A stretch of 41,580 nucleotides of DNA from Brachyspira sp. GTDB taxonomy: Bacteria > Spirochaetota > Brachyspiria > Brachyspirales > Brachyspiraceae. Location: positions 1-41,580 of the forward strand of contig NZ_JARHYI010000120.1 in NCBI RefSeq assembly GCF_029258575.1, written 5' to 3'. The notes beneath the pieces are model-generated. The model searched no databases. It was given only the letters and a program-made list of their open reading frames with translations, and was not told the DNA's origin. Of the stretch, positions 8,107 to 15,882 are shown one piece after another (position 1 is the stretch's first letter; each line of letters begins with the position of its first letter). The translations under genes and the position numbers were made by a program.

Positions 8107-8625
8107 TTAATCGTCCCATTTTTGACCTAATAATTGTCCGTTATTATCAACATACAATTCCATCATATTATTTAATTTTATTTCAAATATAGTAAATTGT
8201 TTTTCTATTTGTATTATAGCAGCATTAGGATAAGTTTTTTTTACTGTATTCATAATATTAGGCGGAAGTATAGTAGAAGGCATATTTGCATAAGATTTAA
8301 CTTCTTTCCAATCACCATTAGGGAAGAAATCTATTTGTGTTCCATTTTCTAAATAAACCTCTATATCATCCCAATCTCTTTCTATGAAAGTTACTTCTAT
8401 ATTAGAAAAATGCTGTTTAATAAAATTTTGTGCATTTTGTGGTATAGATGATAACTGCACACCATAACCATACTGAGCAGCTTCTCCCTGCTGTCCTTGC
8501 TGGCTATAAGTATCTTGATATCCTCCTTGCAGTTCGTTATCATAATAATGATATTGAGCAAATAAAACTCCTGTGTATATAGATACAACAAAAAGTACTG
8601 ATATAATTTTTCTTATATTAGCCAT
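8107..8625 (-). CDS. Secreted tandem PepSY-like protein
   Basis: Exported protein of 172 aa from the ATG at 8625 (MANIRKIISVLFVVSIYTGVLFAQ, a signal peptide). After a Gln/Tyr/Gly-rich linker there are two PepSY-like units: about residues 56-112 with ERDWDDIEVYLENG, and about 115-172 ending MMELYVDNNGQLLGQKWDD. A second in-frame ATG lies at 8652, with an identical AAGGAGAATATT ribosome site; using it would put a charged MSNEKKENI peptide before the signal sequence, so I prefer 8625. The 20-nt ribosome-site/start segment is a perfect direct duplication 27 nt apart. Two-unit PepSY-like architecture is common in secreted bacterial proteins of this family. Confidence 0.8.
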   Translation of the reverse strand: MANIRKIISVLFVVSIYTGVLFAQYHYYDNELQGGYQDTYSQQGQQGEAAQYGYGVQLSSIPQNAQNFIKQHFSNIEVTFIERDWDDIEVYLENGTQIDFFPNGDWKEVKSYANMPSTILPPNIMNTVKKTYPNAAIIQIEKQFTIFEIKLNNMMELYVDNNGQLLGQKWDD

Positions 8626-8669
8626 AATATTCTCCTTTTTTTCATTACTCATAATATTCTCCTTTTTTT
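8623..8669 (-). repeat. Duplicated ribosome-site/start-codon segment
   Basis: The same 20 nt, covering an A-run, AAGGAGAATATT and ATG, occurs at 8650-8669 and 8623-8642 on the minus strand (27-nt period). The first copy opens a frame that reads straight through the second. Confidence 0.85.
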
Positions 8670-8718
8670 ATTTTATAAAAATAACTCAAAGTGTTAGTAA
8701 ATTATCTTTACATTTATT

Positions 8719-8747
8719 ATTATAGTTTAATTCTAAAATAATGTCAA
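8719..8747 (-). promoter_or_regulatory. Consensus sigma-70 promoter of the PepSY-like pair
   Basis: On the minus strand: TTGACA (8747-8742), exactly 17 bp, TATAAT (8724-8719). It is a perfect match to both hexamers, suggesting strong expression. Confidence 0.8.
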
Positions 8748-8851
8748 TAAATTTTACTATTTTTTTACTAATAATTTACATTTTTTATTAGAAATTAAAG
8801 AAAATGTATAAAAATAGTTGTAAGAGTAAAATTTTTAATACATCAAAATTG

Positions 8852-8880
8852 TTGATTTTAATATATAATCATTATATAAT
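8852..8880 (+). promoter_or_regulatory. Putative promoter of asd
   Basis: TTGATT (8852-8857), 17 bp, TATAAT (8875-8880). The ATG at 8916 follows about 35 nt later, with only a weak ribosome site. Confidence 0.6.
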
Positions 8881-8915
8881 TGCAAAAATAATCAAATAAT
8901 ATAACGGTATATAGT

Positions 8916-9989
8916 ATGAAAAAAGTAAATTTATGTTTATTAGGAGCTTCAGGGGCAGTAGGGCAGGAGATGCTTAAAGTACTTGAGGAGAGAAAATTTC
9001 CAATTAATGAATTAAGACTTCTTGGAAATAGAGAAGCTGGAAAAAAAGTAACATTTAACGGTAAAGAATATACAATAGAAAAAACAACTAAAGATTCATT
9101 TAATAATATGGATATAACATTAGTTGCTGTAGATTCTGATTTGAGTAAGAAATTAAGTCCTTTAGCCGTTAAAGCTGGAAGCATAGTTGTAGATAACAGC
9201 AGTGCATTTAGAATGGATAAAAATGTGCCTCTTGTTGTACCTGAGGTAAATCCTGAAGATGTTAAGCTTCATAAGGGTATTATATCCAATCCAAACTGTT
9301 CTACAATAATAGCTTTAGTGGCATTAGCACCTTTACACAAATTTGGTAAAATTAAAAGAATAATAGCCTCTACTTATCAGGCCGTTTCTGGTGCTGGAAA
9401 AGAGGGTATGGAAGAGTTAGAACAGCAGATTAAAGATTATGTTGATGGTAAAAAGATTGTGAATAAAACATTTAAATATCAAATAGCTTTCAATTTAATA
9501 CCTCAAATAGATTCTTTTGATAAGAATGGATATACTAAAGAAGAGCTTAAGATGACTAATGAAGGAAGAAAAATACTTCATGATTCTAATATTCAAATAA
9601 GTTGTACTTGTGTAAGAGTTCCTGTCATGAGAAGTCATAGTGAATCTATTACAGTAGAAACTGATAAAAAGATAACTGTAAAAAAGGCTAAAGAATTATT
9701 ATCTAAAGCCAAAGGGGTAAAAGTAGTTGATAATCCTGCAAAATTCAAATATCCTATGCCTTTGGATACTTCTAATCAGGACAATATATATGTTGGCAGA
9801 ATTAGAGAGGATATCAGTGCTAAAAATTCTTTAGCATTCTGGTGTGCAGGAGATCAAGTTAGAAAAGGTGCTGCTACTAATGCAGTTCAAATAGCTGAGC
9901 TTTTATTAGATGAATTGGATAAGTCGGCAAAAAAAGCTGCTCCTAAAACTAGAAAACCATGCATAAGAAAAACAGCTACAAAAAAATAA
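8916..9989 (+). CDS. asd: Aspartate-semialdehyde dehydrogenase
   Basis: Cytosolic NADPH-dependent enzyme reducing aspartyl-phosphate to aspartate semialdehyde, at the branch to lysine/diaminopimelate, threonine and methionine. The Rossmann motif GASGAVGQEM is at residues 10-19, the catalytic Cys128 in ISNPNCSTI, and a later VPVMRSHSESI segment holds the catalytic-histidine region. Length 357 aa is about 20 longer than usual because of a C-terminal tail rich in Lys/Ala/Thr (AKKAAPKTRKPCIRKTATKK) that is not part of the fold. The ribosome site is weak; the start is fixed by the family N-terminus MKKVNLCLLGASGAVG. Confidence 0.95.
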   Translation: MKKVNLCLLGASGAVGQEMLKVLEERKFPINELRLLGNREAGKKVTFNGKEYTIEKTTKDSFNNMDITLVAVDSDLSKKLSPLAVKAGSIVVDNSSAFRMDKNVPLVVPEVNPEDVKLHKGIISNPNCSTIIALVALAPLHKFGKIKRIIASTYQAVSGAGKEGMEELEQQIKDYVDGKKIVNKTFKYQIAFNLIPQIDSFDKNGYTKEELKMTNEGRKILHDSNIQISCTCVRVPVMRSHSESITVETDKKITVKKAKELLSKAKGVKVVDNPAKFKYPMPLDTSNQDNIYVGRIREDISAKNSLAFWCAGDQVRKGAATNAVQIAELLLDELDKSAKKAAPKTRKPCIRKTATKK

Positions 9990-10012
9990 AAAATTATAAT
10001 CATAAAATATTG

Positions 10013-10042
10013 AAAGGGAGGATTTATAATCTTCTCTTTTTT
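10013..10042 (+). terminator. Intrinsic terminator of asd
   Basis: A 12-bp stem (10013-10024 with 10028-10039, two G-U pairs) and 3-nt loop run into a T-tract, 23 nt after the asd stop. Confidence 0.8.
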
Positions 10043-10086
10043 ATTTCAAAATCTTTTATCTAATTAAATTCCAAACTTAATACAAG

Positions 10087-10213
10087 CTTGGGTGGGTATG
10101 CTTTTTCTATATTAGTAATAAATAAAATATAAATGAGAATTTTTATTTTACATTAACAATTTTATAGGGTGGGGTATGAAAATAGGGCAGAATATATTAA
10201 TATCTGCCCCTAT
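10087..10213 (+). repeat. Dispersed G-rich intergenic element, copy B
   Basis: First box CTTGGGTGGGTATGCTTT at 10087, second box ATAGGGTGGGGTATGA at 10164 (77 nt apart), and a C-rich stretch CTGCCCCTAT near 10205-10213. It lies between the convergent asd and PTS operon. The remainder of the 9990-10320 gap holds the asd terminator, a stem (GGGCAGA/TCTGCCC) that may terminate the PTS operon, and the hairpin at 10252-10275. Confidence 0.8.
10183..10212 (-). terminator. Possible terminator of the PTS-transketolase operon
   Basis: On the minus strand TAGGGGCAGA...TCTGCCCTA forms a stem with one bulged G, followed by TTTT. It overlaps the 3' part of repeat copy B, about 110 nt after the last operon stop. 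Confidence 0.5.
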
Positions 10214-10251
10214 AAAAAAGAATTATCGTTATACTCGTCTACCCTATAGTA

Positions 10252-10275
10252 AGCTATTGAGTAAACTCATTAGCT
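10252..10275. other. Palindromic hairpin in the PTS operon 3' region
   Basis: AGCTA-T-TGAGT-AA-ACTCA-T-TAGCT forms a stem of 5+5 bp with a symmetric single mismatch and 2-nt loop. It is flanked by unusually GC-containing sequence (ACTCGTCTACCC and GGTTCCGACTCAC). Function unknown. Confidence 0.5.
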
Positions 10276-10320
10276 GGTTCCGACTCACTTTTTATATTTT
10301 AATTCTAATATTTAAAATTA

Positions 10321-11589
10321 TTATTTTATTAAATTGGTTATAAATCCTATTATTCCACCTACTGCTACAAAATCAGCATCACTAAATGTAGTATTTTGGA
10401 AACCTAAATCTCCAAGTATAGGTAATAATATAATAGGGAGGAATGCAAGAAGAAGTCCATTAACAAAAGATCCAATTATACATCCTCTTCTTCCTCCAGT
10501 AGCATTTCCAAATACACCAGCAGTAGCACCTACAAAGAAATGTGGAACAACTCCAGGTATGATTAAAACACCACCTACAGCACCTAATATAGCCAATCCT
10601 ACCAATCCACCTATAAAGCTAGTGATAAATCCTATTAAAACAGCATTAGGAGCATATGGGAATACTACAGGACAATCTAAAGCAGGTATGGCATTAGGAA
10701 CTATTTTTTCAGATATACCTTTGAAAGCAGGTATTATTTCTCCTAATATCATTCTAACACCTGATAATACTATAGAAACTCCTGCTGCAAAAGTAACACC
10801 TTGTATTAATGCAAATACCAAATAATTCTGTCCATTAGATAATTCTTTTTCTATATATTCGCTACCTGCTGCTACAGCAACAACAATATATATTATAGAC
10901 ATAGTTAATGCTATAGCTAATATATTATCTCTCATGAAACTTAAACCTTTTGGTAATTTCAAATCTTCAACAGAAGGAGATTTTCCCCCTATTATTTTAC
11001 CTATAAGTGCTGATATACTATAAGTAACATTAGAGAAGTGCCCAAGTGCTACTTGACTTGTACTATCTCCTATAACTTTAGGCATAGCCCAATAACTTAA
11101 TAAAGGAGAAAGACTCATAGCAATAGCATTTATTATAGATGCTACCACAATAAGTGTAATACCACTAAGTCCTGCTACAGCCAATATGACAGTTATCATT
11201 ACACCCATATAAAATATATGGTGTCCTGTTAAGAATATAAATTTTAAAGGTGAGAATTTAGCTATGATTATATGAAATACCATAGAAAGTATCATAACCA
11301 TAGAAACTTGAGTACCATATTTAGTTAATGCCAAAGAAACTATAGCTTCATTATTTGGTACAACTCCTTGAACATTGAATGCTACTTCAACCATATTTCC
11401 GAAAGGAGCCAATGAAGCTGTTATAACTCCAGCACCAGCCCCTAGTAATATAAAACCTATTAAAGATTTCATAGAACCTGCAATTATTTCACTTATAGTT
11501 TTTTTTAATAAAATGAGTCCTATCATAGTAAATAAAGCTACAAGTATAGAAGCCTGACTTAGTAAATCAACCAAAAATTTTAATACCAT
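10321..11589 (-). CDS. PTS EIIC component, UlaA/SgaT (ascorbate-type) family
   Basis: Membrane channel subunit of a phosphotransferase system, 422 aa with about 10-11 hydrophobic helices. UlaA-family blocks present are SPLKFIFLTGHHIFYMG (about residue 112), SGVRMILGEIIPAF (about 275), EKIVPNAIPALDCPVVFPYAPNAVLIGF (about 293) and VGATAGVFGNATGGRRGCIIGS (about 352). Last gene of the seven-gene operon, 18 nt after its cognate EIIB. It is paralogous to, and the same length as, the second EIIC at 14229-15497. The family transports L-ascorbate in E. coli but also other pentose-like substrates; the substrate here is unknown. Confidence 0.9.
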   Translation of the reverse strand: MVLKFLVDLLSQASILVALFTMIGLILLKKTISEIIAGSMKSLIGFILLGAGAGVITASLAPFGNMVEVAFNVQGVVPNNEAIVSLALTKYGTQVSMVMILSMVFHIIIAKFSPLKFIFLTGHHIFYMGVMITVILAVAGLSGITLIVVASIINAIAMSLSPLLSYWAMPKVIGDSTSQVALGHFSNVTYSISALIGKIIGGKSPSVEDLKLPKGLSFMRDNILAIALTMSIIYIVVAVAAGSEYIEKELSNGQNYLVFALIQGVTFAAGVSIVLSGVRMILGEIIPAFKGISEKIVPNAIPALDCPVVFPYAPNAVLIGFITSFIGGLVGLAILGAVGGVLIIPGVVPHFFVGATAGVFGNATGGRRGCIIGSFVNGLLLAFLPIILLPILGDLGFQNTTFSDADFVAVGGIIGFITNLIK

Positions 11590-11607
11590 TATCTAACTCC
11601 ATATTTT

Positions 11608-11892
11608 TTATTCTATTGCAAGTTTTTCTTTAATTTTATCTTTTAATTCTTGCACGCTTAATATATTTTGTAAAGTTATGATTTTGTTTTTATCAATTGA
11701 ACTTACTGCTAATGATTCTGCCACATCTCTTCCTAAAACATAATAATCAGCATTTTTGAATACAGCATTTGATATATCACTATGCTCTACTTCTGCCTCT
11801 ATACCTAATTCTTTTAATACTTTAGTAACATTCATTGAAACCATTAAAGATGATCCCAAACCAGAACCACAAGCTGCTATAAATTTTAACAT
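11608..11892 (-). CDS. PTS EIIB component, UlaB/SgaB type
   Basis: Cytosolic phospho-carrier of 94 aa that passes phosphate from EIIA to the incoming sugar. The P-loop CGSGLGSS begins at Cys8, the phosphorylated cysteine of the lactate/ascorbate-type IIB fold. It lies between EIIA (13 nt upstream) and the EIIC it probably serves. Confidence 0.9.
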   Translation of the reverse strand: MLKFIAACGSGLGSSLMVSMNVTKVLKELGIEAEVEHSDISNAVFKNADYYVLGRDVAESLAVSSIDKNKIITLQNILSVQELKDKIKEKLAIE

Positions 11893-11905
11893 ACGAATCT
11901 CCTTT

Positions 11906-12376
11906 TTAATTATATTTTTTACTTAAAAGATAATTAATTATATCTTCTTTTGTATTAAATTTTTTCAAATCATTAACAACAACCCCATCTTCTTCCCCGC
12001 CGAATATATCTAATATATCAGACATTATTTCTATATGTGAATCATTGTCTGTAGCAGATAATCCTATAAGGCAATAAACAGGATTATTATTATGACTTTC
12101 AAAATTAACACCATTTTTTACTATGAGTAAACTTACACCATTTTTAAATACACCAGATTCTCTTTTGGCATGAGGCATAGCCAAGTTTTTTCCTATAAGA
12201 TAGTAAAAATTAAGTTCTTTTCCCGAATCTATAACTTTTTGTATATATTCATCATTAATGTACTTTTTGTTTAGAAGCGGTTTAAAACATTCTTTTACTG
12301 CATTTTCCCAATTATCAATATTATCTATAATATTAATAGAATCTATCTCTTTTAAAACATCTATAAATCCAGCCAT
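11906..12376 (-). CDS. PTS EIIA component, fructose-mannitol/UlaC type
   Basis: Cytosolic EIIA domain protein of 156 aa that takes phosphate from HPr. The active-site region IGKNLAMPHAKRESG puts the phospho-histidine at His69, with VSLLIVKNGVNF and PVYCLIGLSATDNDSHIEIMSDI downstream as in PtsN/UlaC proteins. It is the only EIIA in an operon with two EIIB/EIIC pairs, so it may serve both. It starts 17 nt after the transketolase C-terminal gene. Confidence 0.9.
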   Translation of the reverse strand: MAGFIDVLKEIDSINIIDNIDNWENAVKECFKPLLNKKYINDEYIQKVIDSGKELNFYYLIGKNLAMPHAKRESGVFKNGVSLLIVKNGVNFESHNNNPVYCLIGLSATDNDSHIEIMSDILDIFGGEEDGVVVNDLKKFNTKEDIINYLLSKKYN

Positions 12377-12393
12377 TATTTTTTCCTATAAAA

Positions 12394-13341
12394 TTATTTA
12401 ATAACTTCTCTAACCTTTTCTAAAACATTTTTAGCCGATACACCATATTTTAATTTAAGTTCTGTAGATTTTCCTGATTCTGTAAAAGTATCATTACAAC
12501 CTACTATTTTGAGAGGAGCAGCATCTTTATGTCCTGATAACACTTCCGCAAAAGCACTGCCTAATCCACCTATAACACTATGATTTTCTAAAGTTACAAT
12601 ACATTTTACTTTTTTAGCATACTCCAATATATTTGTAGTGTCTAAAGGCTTTAAAGAACGTACATGTATCAAATGATATTTAATATTATTTTCTTCTAAA
12701 AGATTAACAGCAGCTATAGCCTGTTCAAAAGAAGAACCATCAAAGAATAAAGCAACATCATCTCCAGTAGAATTGATAACTTTATTTGTAATATCAAAAT
12801 TAGCCTCTTCAGGAGAGTTATAAATAATAGGTACAGGCTCTCTTGAAACTCTTACATAATATAAGCCTTTATTATTCAAAGCATAACTAATAGCTGATTT
12901 AACATCATTTTCATCTAAAGGAAGAATTACATTCATATTTGGTATGCATCTCATTAGAGCCATATCTTGAGTAGCTTGATGGCTTGCTCCATCTGGACCA
13001 GCATCCAAACCTGGGTGAGTAGCTATTATTTTTAAATTAGCTTTAGCATAAGCCGCTTGTCTTATTTGTGTCCATATAGTTCCTGTGGCAAATATGGCAA
13101 AATTAACATATACAGGAAGCATTCCTTCCAAAGCTAAACCTGTAGCAGCACTTAAAGAACTTTGTTCTCCTATTCCCAATTCCCAAAAATTATTAGGATA
13201 TGTTTTAGATACATCTGCAGAAGAAGTAGAAGTACCTAAATCATTATCTATAACTATAATTTTATTATTTTTTTCTATTAAGCTTGTTAAATGTTTTCCT
13301 ATTATTGCTCTAGGAGCAGAAGTTTTTTCTATATTCATCAT
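12394..13341 (-). CDS. Transketolase, C-terminal (pyrimidine-binding) subunit
   Basis: Second half of a split thiamine-diphosphate transketolase, 315 aa. It carries the Pyr domain (IDNDLGTSTSS, then FWELGIGEQSSLSAATGLALEG with the catalytic Glu that activates thiamine, and HPGLDAGPDGASHQATQDMALMRCIPNM) and the C-terminal domain (about 190-315). I choose the ATG at 13341 because AAGGA lies 9 nt before it; an ATG at 13350 directly abuts that ribosome site. With the N-terminal subunit it should transfer two-carbon ketol units between ketose- and aldose-phosphates. Confidence 0.93.
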   Translation of the reverse strand: MMNIEKTSAPRAIIGKHLTSLIEKNNKIIVIDNDLGTSTSSADVSKTYPNNFWELGIGEQSSLSAATGLALEGMLPVYVNFAIFATGTIWTQIRQAAYAKANLKIIATHPGLDAGPDGASHQATQDMALMRCIPNMNVILPLDENDVKSAISYALNNKGLYYVRVSREPVPIIYNSPEEANFDITNKVINSTGDDVALFFDGSSFEQAIAAVNLLEENNIKYHLIHVRSLKPLDTTNILEYAKKVKCIVTLENHSVIGGLGSAFAEVLSGHKDAAPLKIVGCNDTFTESGKSTELKLKYGVSAKNVLEKVREVIK

Positions 13342-13366
13342 AAATTTCATTCCTTAAAATAATTAT

Positions 13367-14176
13367 TTACATATCTAAATCTTTTTTTACTTGTTCATAA
13401 TCTTTATCACTAATAGTAAGAGAATGGCAATTAGGATTATTTTCTAAGAAAGAAACACCTTTTCCTTTTATAGTTTTCATAATAATTGCTATAGGCTTTC
13501 CGCTTAATTTATCCATATTATCCAAAGCTTTTACTACTTCAGACATATTATTTCCATCTTTTAAAGTGATGACATTCCAATTAAAACTTTTGAATTTATC
13601 TTCTAATGAACCTAAATTGATTACATCATCAACAGGATCATGTGAAGATAAACCATTATTATCTATAATAGCCACTAAATTATCCAATTTAAAATGTGCT
13701 GCCTGCTGAACAGTTTCCCAAATTTGACCTTCATGCATTTCAGCATCTCCACATAAAGCAAATATCTTGTTCTTATTGCCATTAATTTTTCTAGCATAAG
13801 ACATACCCATAGCAACAGCAAGTCCCTGACCCAAAAGACCTGTATTCATTTCTGTTTCTGGTATTTTATTAATATCAGGGTGCCCTTGTAAATGAGTACC
13901 TATATGCTTAAGAGTTTTTAATTCTTCCATAGGAATAATATTTTTTTCTGCTAATATAGCATACTGCATAACAACAACATGACCTTTTGATAAGACAAAA
14001 CGAGATCTATTTGGATCTTTTAAATCATTAATATATCTGTCATAAACAGCCACTGCCATATCCATAGCAGACAATGATCCTCCAATATGTGCTACACCTT
14101 TGGAATCATAAACCATTTTTAAAAGTATTTGTCTGCATTTCTTAGCTTTTTTTTGTAATTCATCTACTGAACTCAT
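13367..14176 (-). CDS. Transketolase, N-terminal (TPP-binding) subunit
   Basis: First half of the split transketolase, 269 aa. The thiamine-diphosphate/Mg motif is GDAEMHEGQIWETVQQAAHFKLDNLVAIIDNN (about residues 141-172), preceded by SKGHVVVMQYAIL with the conserved His and MNTGLLGQGLAVAMGMS. It ends 25 nt before the chosen start of the C-terminal subunit. Split transketolases next to UlaA-type PTS genes occur in other bacteria. This suggests that the imported sugar phosphate is itself a transketolase donor, because no isomerase, epimerase or decarboxylase is encoded in the operon. Confidence 0.94.
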   Translation of the reverse strand: MSSVDELQKKAKKCRQILLKMVYDSKGVAHIGGSLSAMDMAVAVYDRYINDLKDPNRSRFVLSKGHVVVMQYAILAEKNIIPMEELKTLKHIGTHLQGHPDINKIPETEMNTGLLGQGLAVAMGMSYARKINGNKNKIFALCGDAEMHEGQIWETVQQAAHFKLDNLVAIIDNNGLSSHDPVDDVINLGSLEDKFKSFNWNVITLKDGNNMSEVVKALDNMDKLSGKPIAIIMKTIKGKGVSFLENNPNCHSLTISDKDYEQVKKDLDM

Positions 14177-14228
14177 TAAATTTCTCCTGTTTTTTTATTT
14201 TTATAAAAAATTAAATATTTAACATTTA

Positions 14229-15497
14229 TTAATGAAAAATACTTAAAATAGCATTTAAAATCAAACCTACACCTACAAAGTCTGTTTCTGGGAAAGAAGT
14301 ACCAGTCAAACCTATAGAGCTCATTATAGGATATATTAAAGCAGGACCTACTGCTATTAATATTCCAGTAATAAATCCTCCTAGTATAGCTCCTTTCCAT
14401 CCTCCTGTTGCATTACCAAATACACCAGCAGTAGCACCTATAAAGAAATATGGAACTGCTACAGGTATAATTACAGGCGTTTTAAGAAGTACAAATATAG
14501 GTATACAAATAAGTCCACCTATATATGCTGATAAGAAGCCTAAAACAGTTGCAGTAGGAGCATATTGGAATATAACTGGACAGTCAAGTGCTGGTTTAGC
14601 ATTTGGAATTATTTTTTCAGATATTCCAACAAATGCCGATACTATTTCACCCAATACCATTCTAACACCTGTTATTATAATAAATAATGATGCTGCAAAA
14701 GATAAGGATTGTAAAAATGGAAATAAAATCCAACTTACATTTCCTGATAATGATTCTACAGCTTCTTTACCTGCTACAAATGCTGATATATAATAAAATA
14801 CAGCTACTGATAGAGTAACAGAAACTATATAGTCTTTAAATATCATAAGCCAGCCAGGAAGTTTTAATTTTTCAGTGCTATCTTCAGGTTTTCCAACTTT
14901 TGAGCCTATAAAACTTGATAAAGCATATGCTATAGTTACATAATGTCCCATAGCTATTTCATTTTCGCCTGTTACCTTATTCATTCCTTTTTGAGCCAAT
15001 GCTGGGAATAAAGTAGCTGATGCTCCTAATATTATAGCACCCAAACATATTGTTAAACCATCTGATACACCATTTGCTTTAAATATTACAGTTAAAAGAG
15101 CAGCCAAATATAAGTTATGCTGTCCTGTTAAAAATATATATTTAAATGGTGTAAATCTTGCTATTATTAGGTTGGCAATAAAACCCGTAACCATTATTAA
15201 GGCTACTATAGGACCAAATTTATTTTGAGCTAAAGCAGTAACCGCTTCGGCTAAAGGTAAAACACCTTCCAAATTAAATGCTTTTGTAAATAGTGTTTGA
15301 AATGCATTTAATGAAGTAGTTGCCAAAGAAGAACCTGCACTAAAAATAATAAACCCTACTATAGTTTTTATAGTACCTATTGCAACTTTGTCCCATTTCT
15401 TTTTTTGTAAAATAAGACCGAACATAGCTATAAAACCAACTAATATTGAGCTAGTTCCCAATAAATCATAAACTATGAATTCTAAAACTGCATTCAT
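14229..15497 (-). CDS. Second PTS EIIC component, UlaA/SgaT family
   Basis: Polytopic membrane permease of 422 aa, paralogous to the EIIC at the operon's end. Shared blocks are TPFKYIFLTGQHNLYLAALL, TGVRMVLGEIVSAFVGISEK, NAKPALDCPVIFQYAPTATVLGF and GATAGVFGNATGGWKGAILG. The two copies differ clearly in their first 200 residues and are not a recent duplication. It begins 13 nt after its EIIB and ends 52 nt before the transketolase N-terminal gene. Differing substrates or a heteromeric channel are both possible. Confidence 0.9.
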   Translation of the reverse strand: MNAVLEFIVYDLLGTSSILVGFIAMFGLILQKKKWDKVAIGTIKTIVGFIIFSAGSSLATTSLNAFQTLFTKAFNLEGVLPLAEAVTALAQNKFGPIVALIMVTGFIANLIIARFTPFKYIFLTGQHNLYLAALLTVIFKANGVSDGLTICLGAIILGASATLFPALAQKGMNKVTGENEIAMGHYVTIAYALSSFIGSKVGKPEDSTEKLKLPGWLMIFKDYIVSVTLSVAVFYYISAFVAGKEAVESLSGNVSWILFPFLQSLSFAASLFIIITGVRMVLGEIVSAFVGISEKIIPNAKPALDCPVIFQYAPTATVLGFLSAYIGGLICIPIFVLLKTPVIIPVAVPYFFIGATAGVFGNATGGWKGAILGGFITGILIAVGPALIYPIMSSIGLTGTSFPETDFVGVGLILNAILSIFH

Positions 15498-15510
15498 AAA
15501 CTTATCCCCA

Positions 15511-15786
15511 TTAATTATTTAAAGCTTCTGATATTTTTGATTTTATTTCTTCTTTATTTGTAATGGATTCTATACCTATTACTATAGGGAATTTTCCTTG
15601 AACTTCATCGGCTAAATCTTTCATTGTTACCAATATATCAATATCATTATAACCATCCATGGCTGATGTAACATCATGATATACTTCAGCATCTACATTC
15701 AAAGCAGACACTATTTGTTCTACCTTTATTTTTAATAGCATACTGCTTCCCATACCTGTTCGGCAAACAACTAATATTTTTTTCAT
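15511..15786 (-). CDS. Second PTS EIIB component
   Basis: 91-aa EIIB with the phosphorylated Cys8 in CRTGMGSSMLLKIKVEQI. First gene of the PTS-transketolase operon; AAGGATTA ribosome site 6 nt before the ATG. Upstream (15787-15882) is AT-rich and holds only weak promoter-like hexamers. Confidence 0.9.
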   Translation of the reverse strand: MKKILVVCRTGMGSSMLLKIKVEQIVSALNVDAEVYHDVTSAMDGYNDIDILVTMKDLADEVQGKFPIVIGIESITNKEEIKSKISEALNN

Positions 15787-15882
15787 AAAATTAATCCTTA
15801 TTTTTTTATAATAATTTATTATATAATTTGTGATAAAAAAATAAAGTTATTTTTATTTATTAAATATACAAATAAATTTATT

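Noticed and set aside
10230-10300. tRNA gene
   Set aside because: Only a T-arm-like string; no acceptor stem, anticodon arm or CCA arrangement could be folded.
10334-10825. Long plus-strand ORF (163 codons) opposite the EIIC gene
   Set aside because: Pro/Thr/Ile-rich shadow of the UlaA-type gene; no ribosome site, and the minus frame carries clear family motifs.
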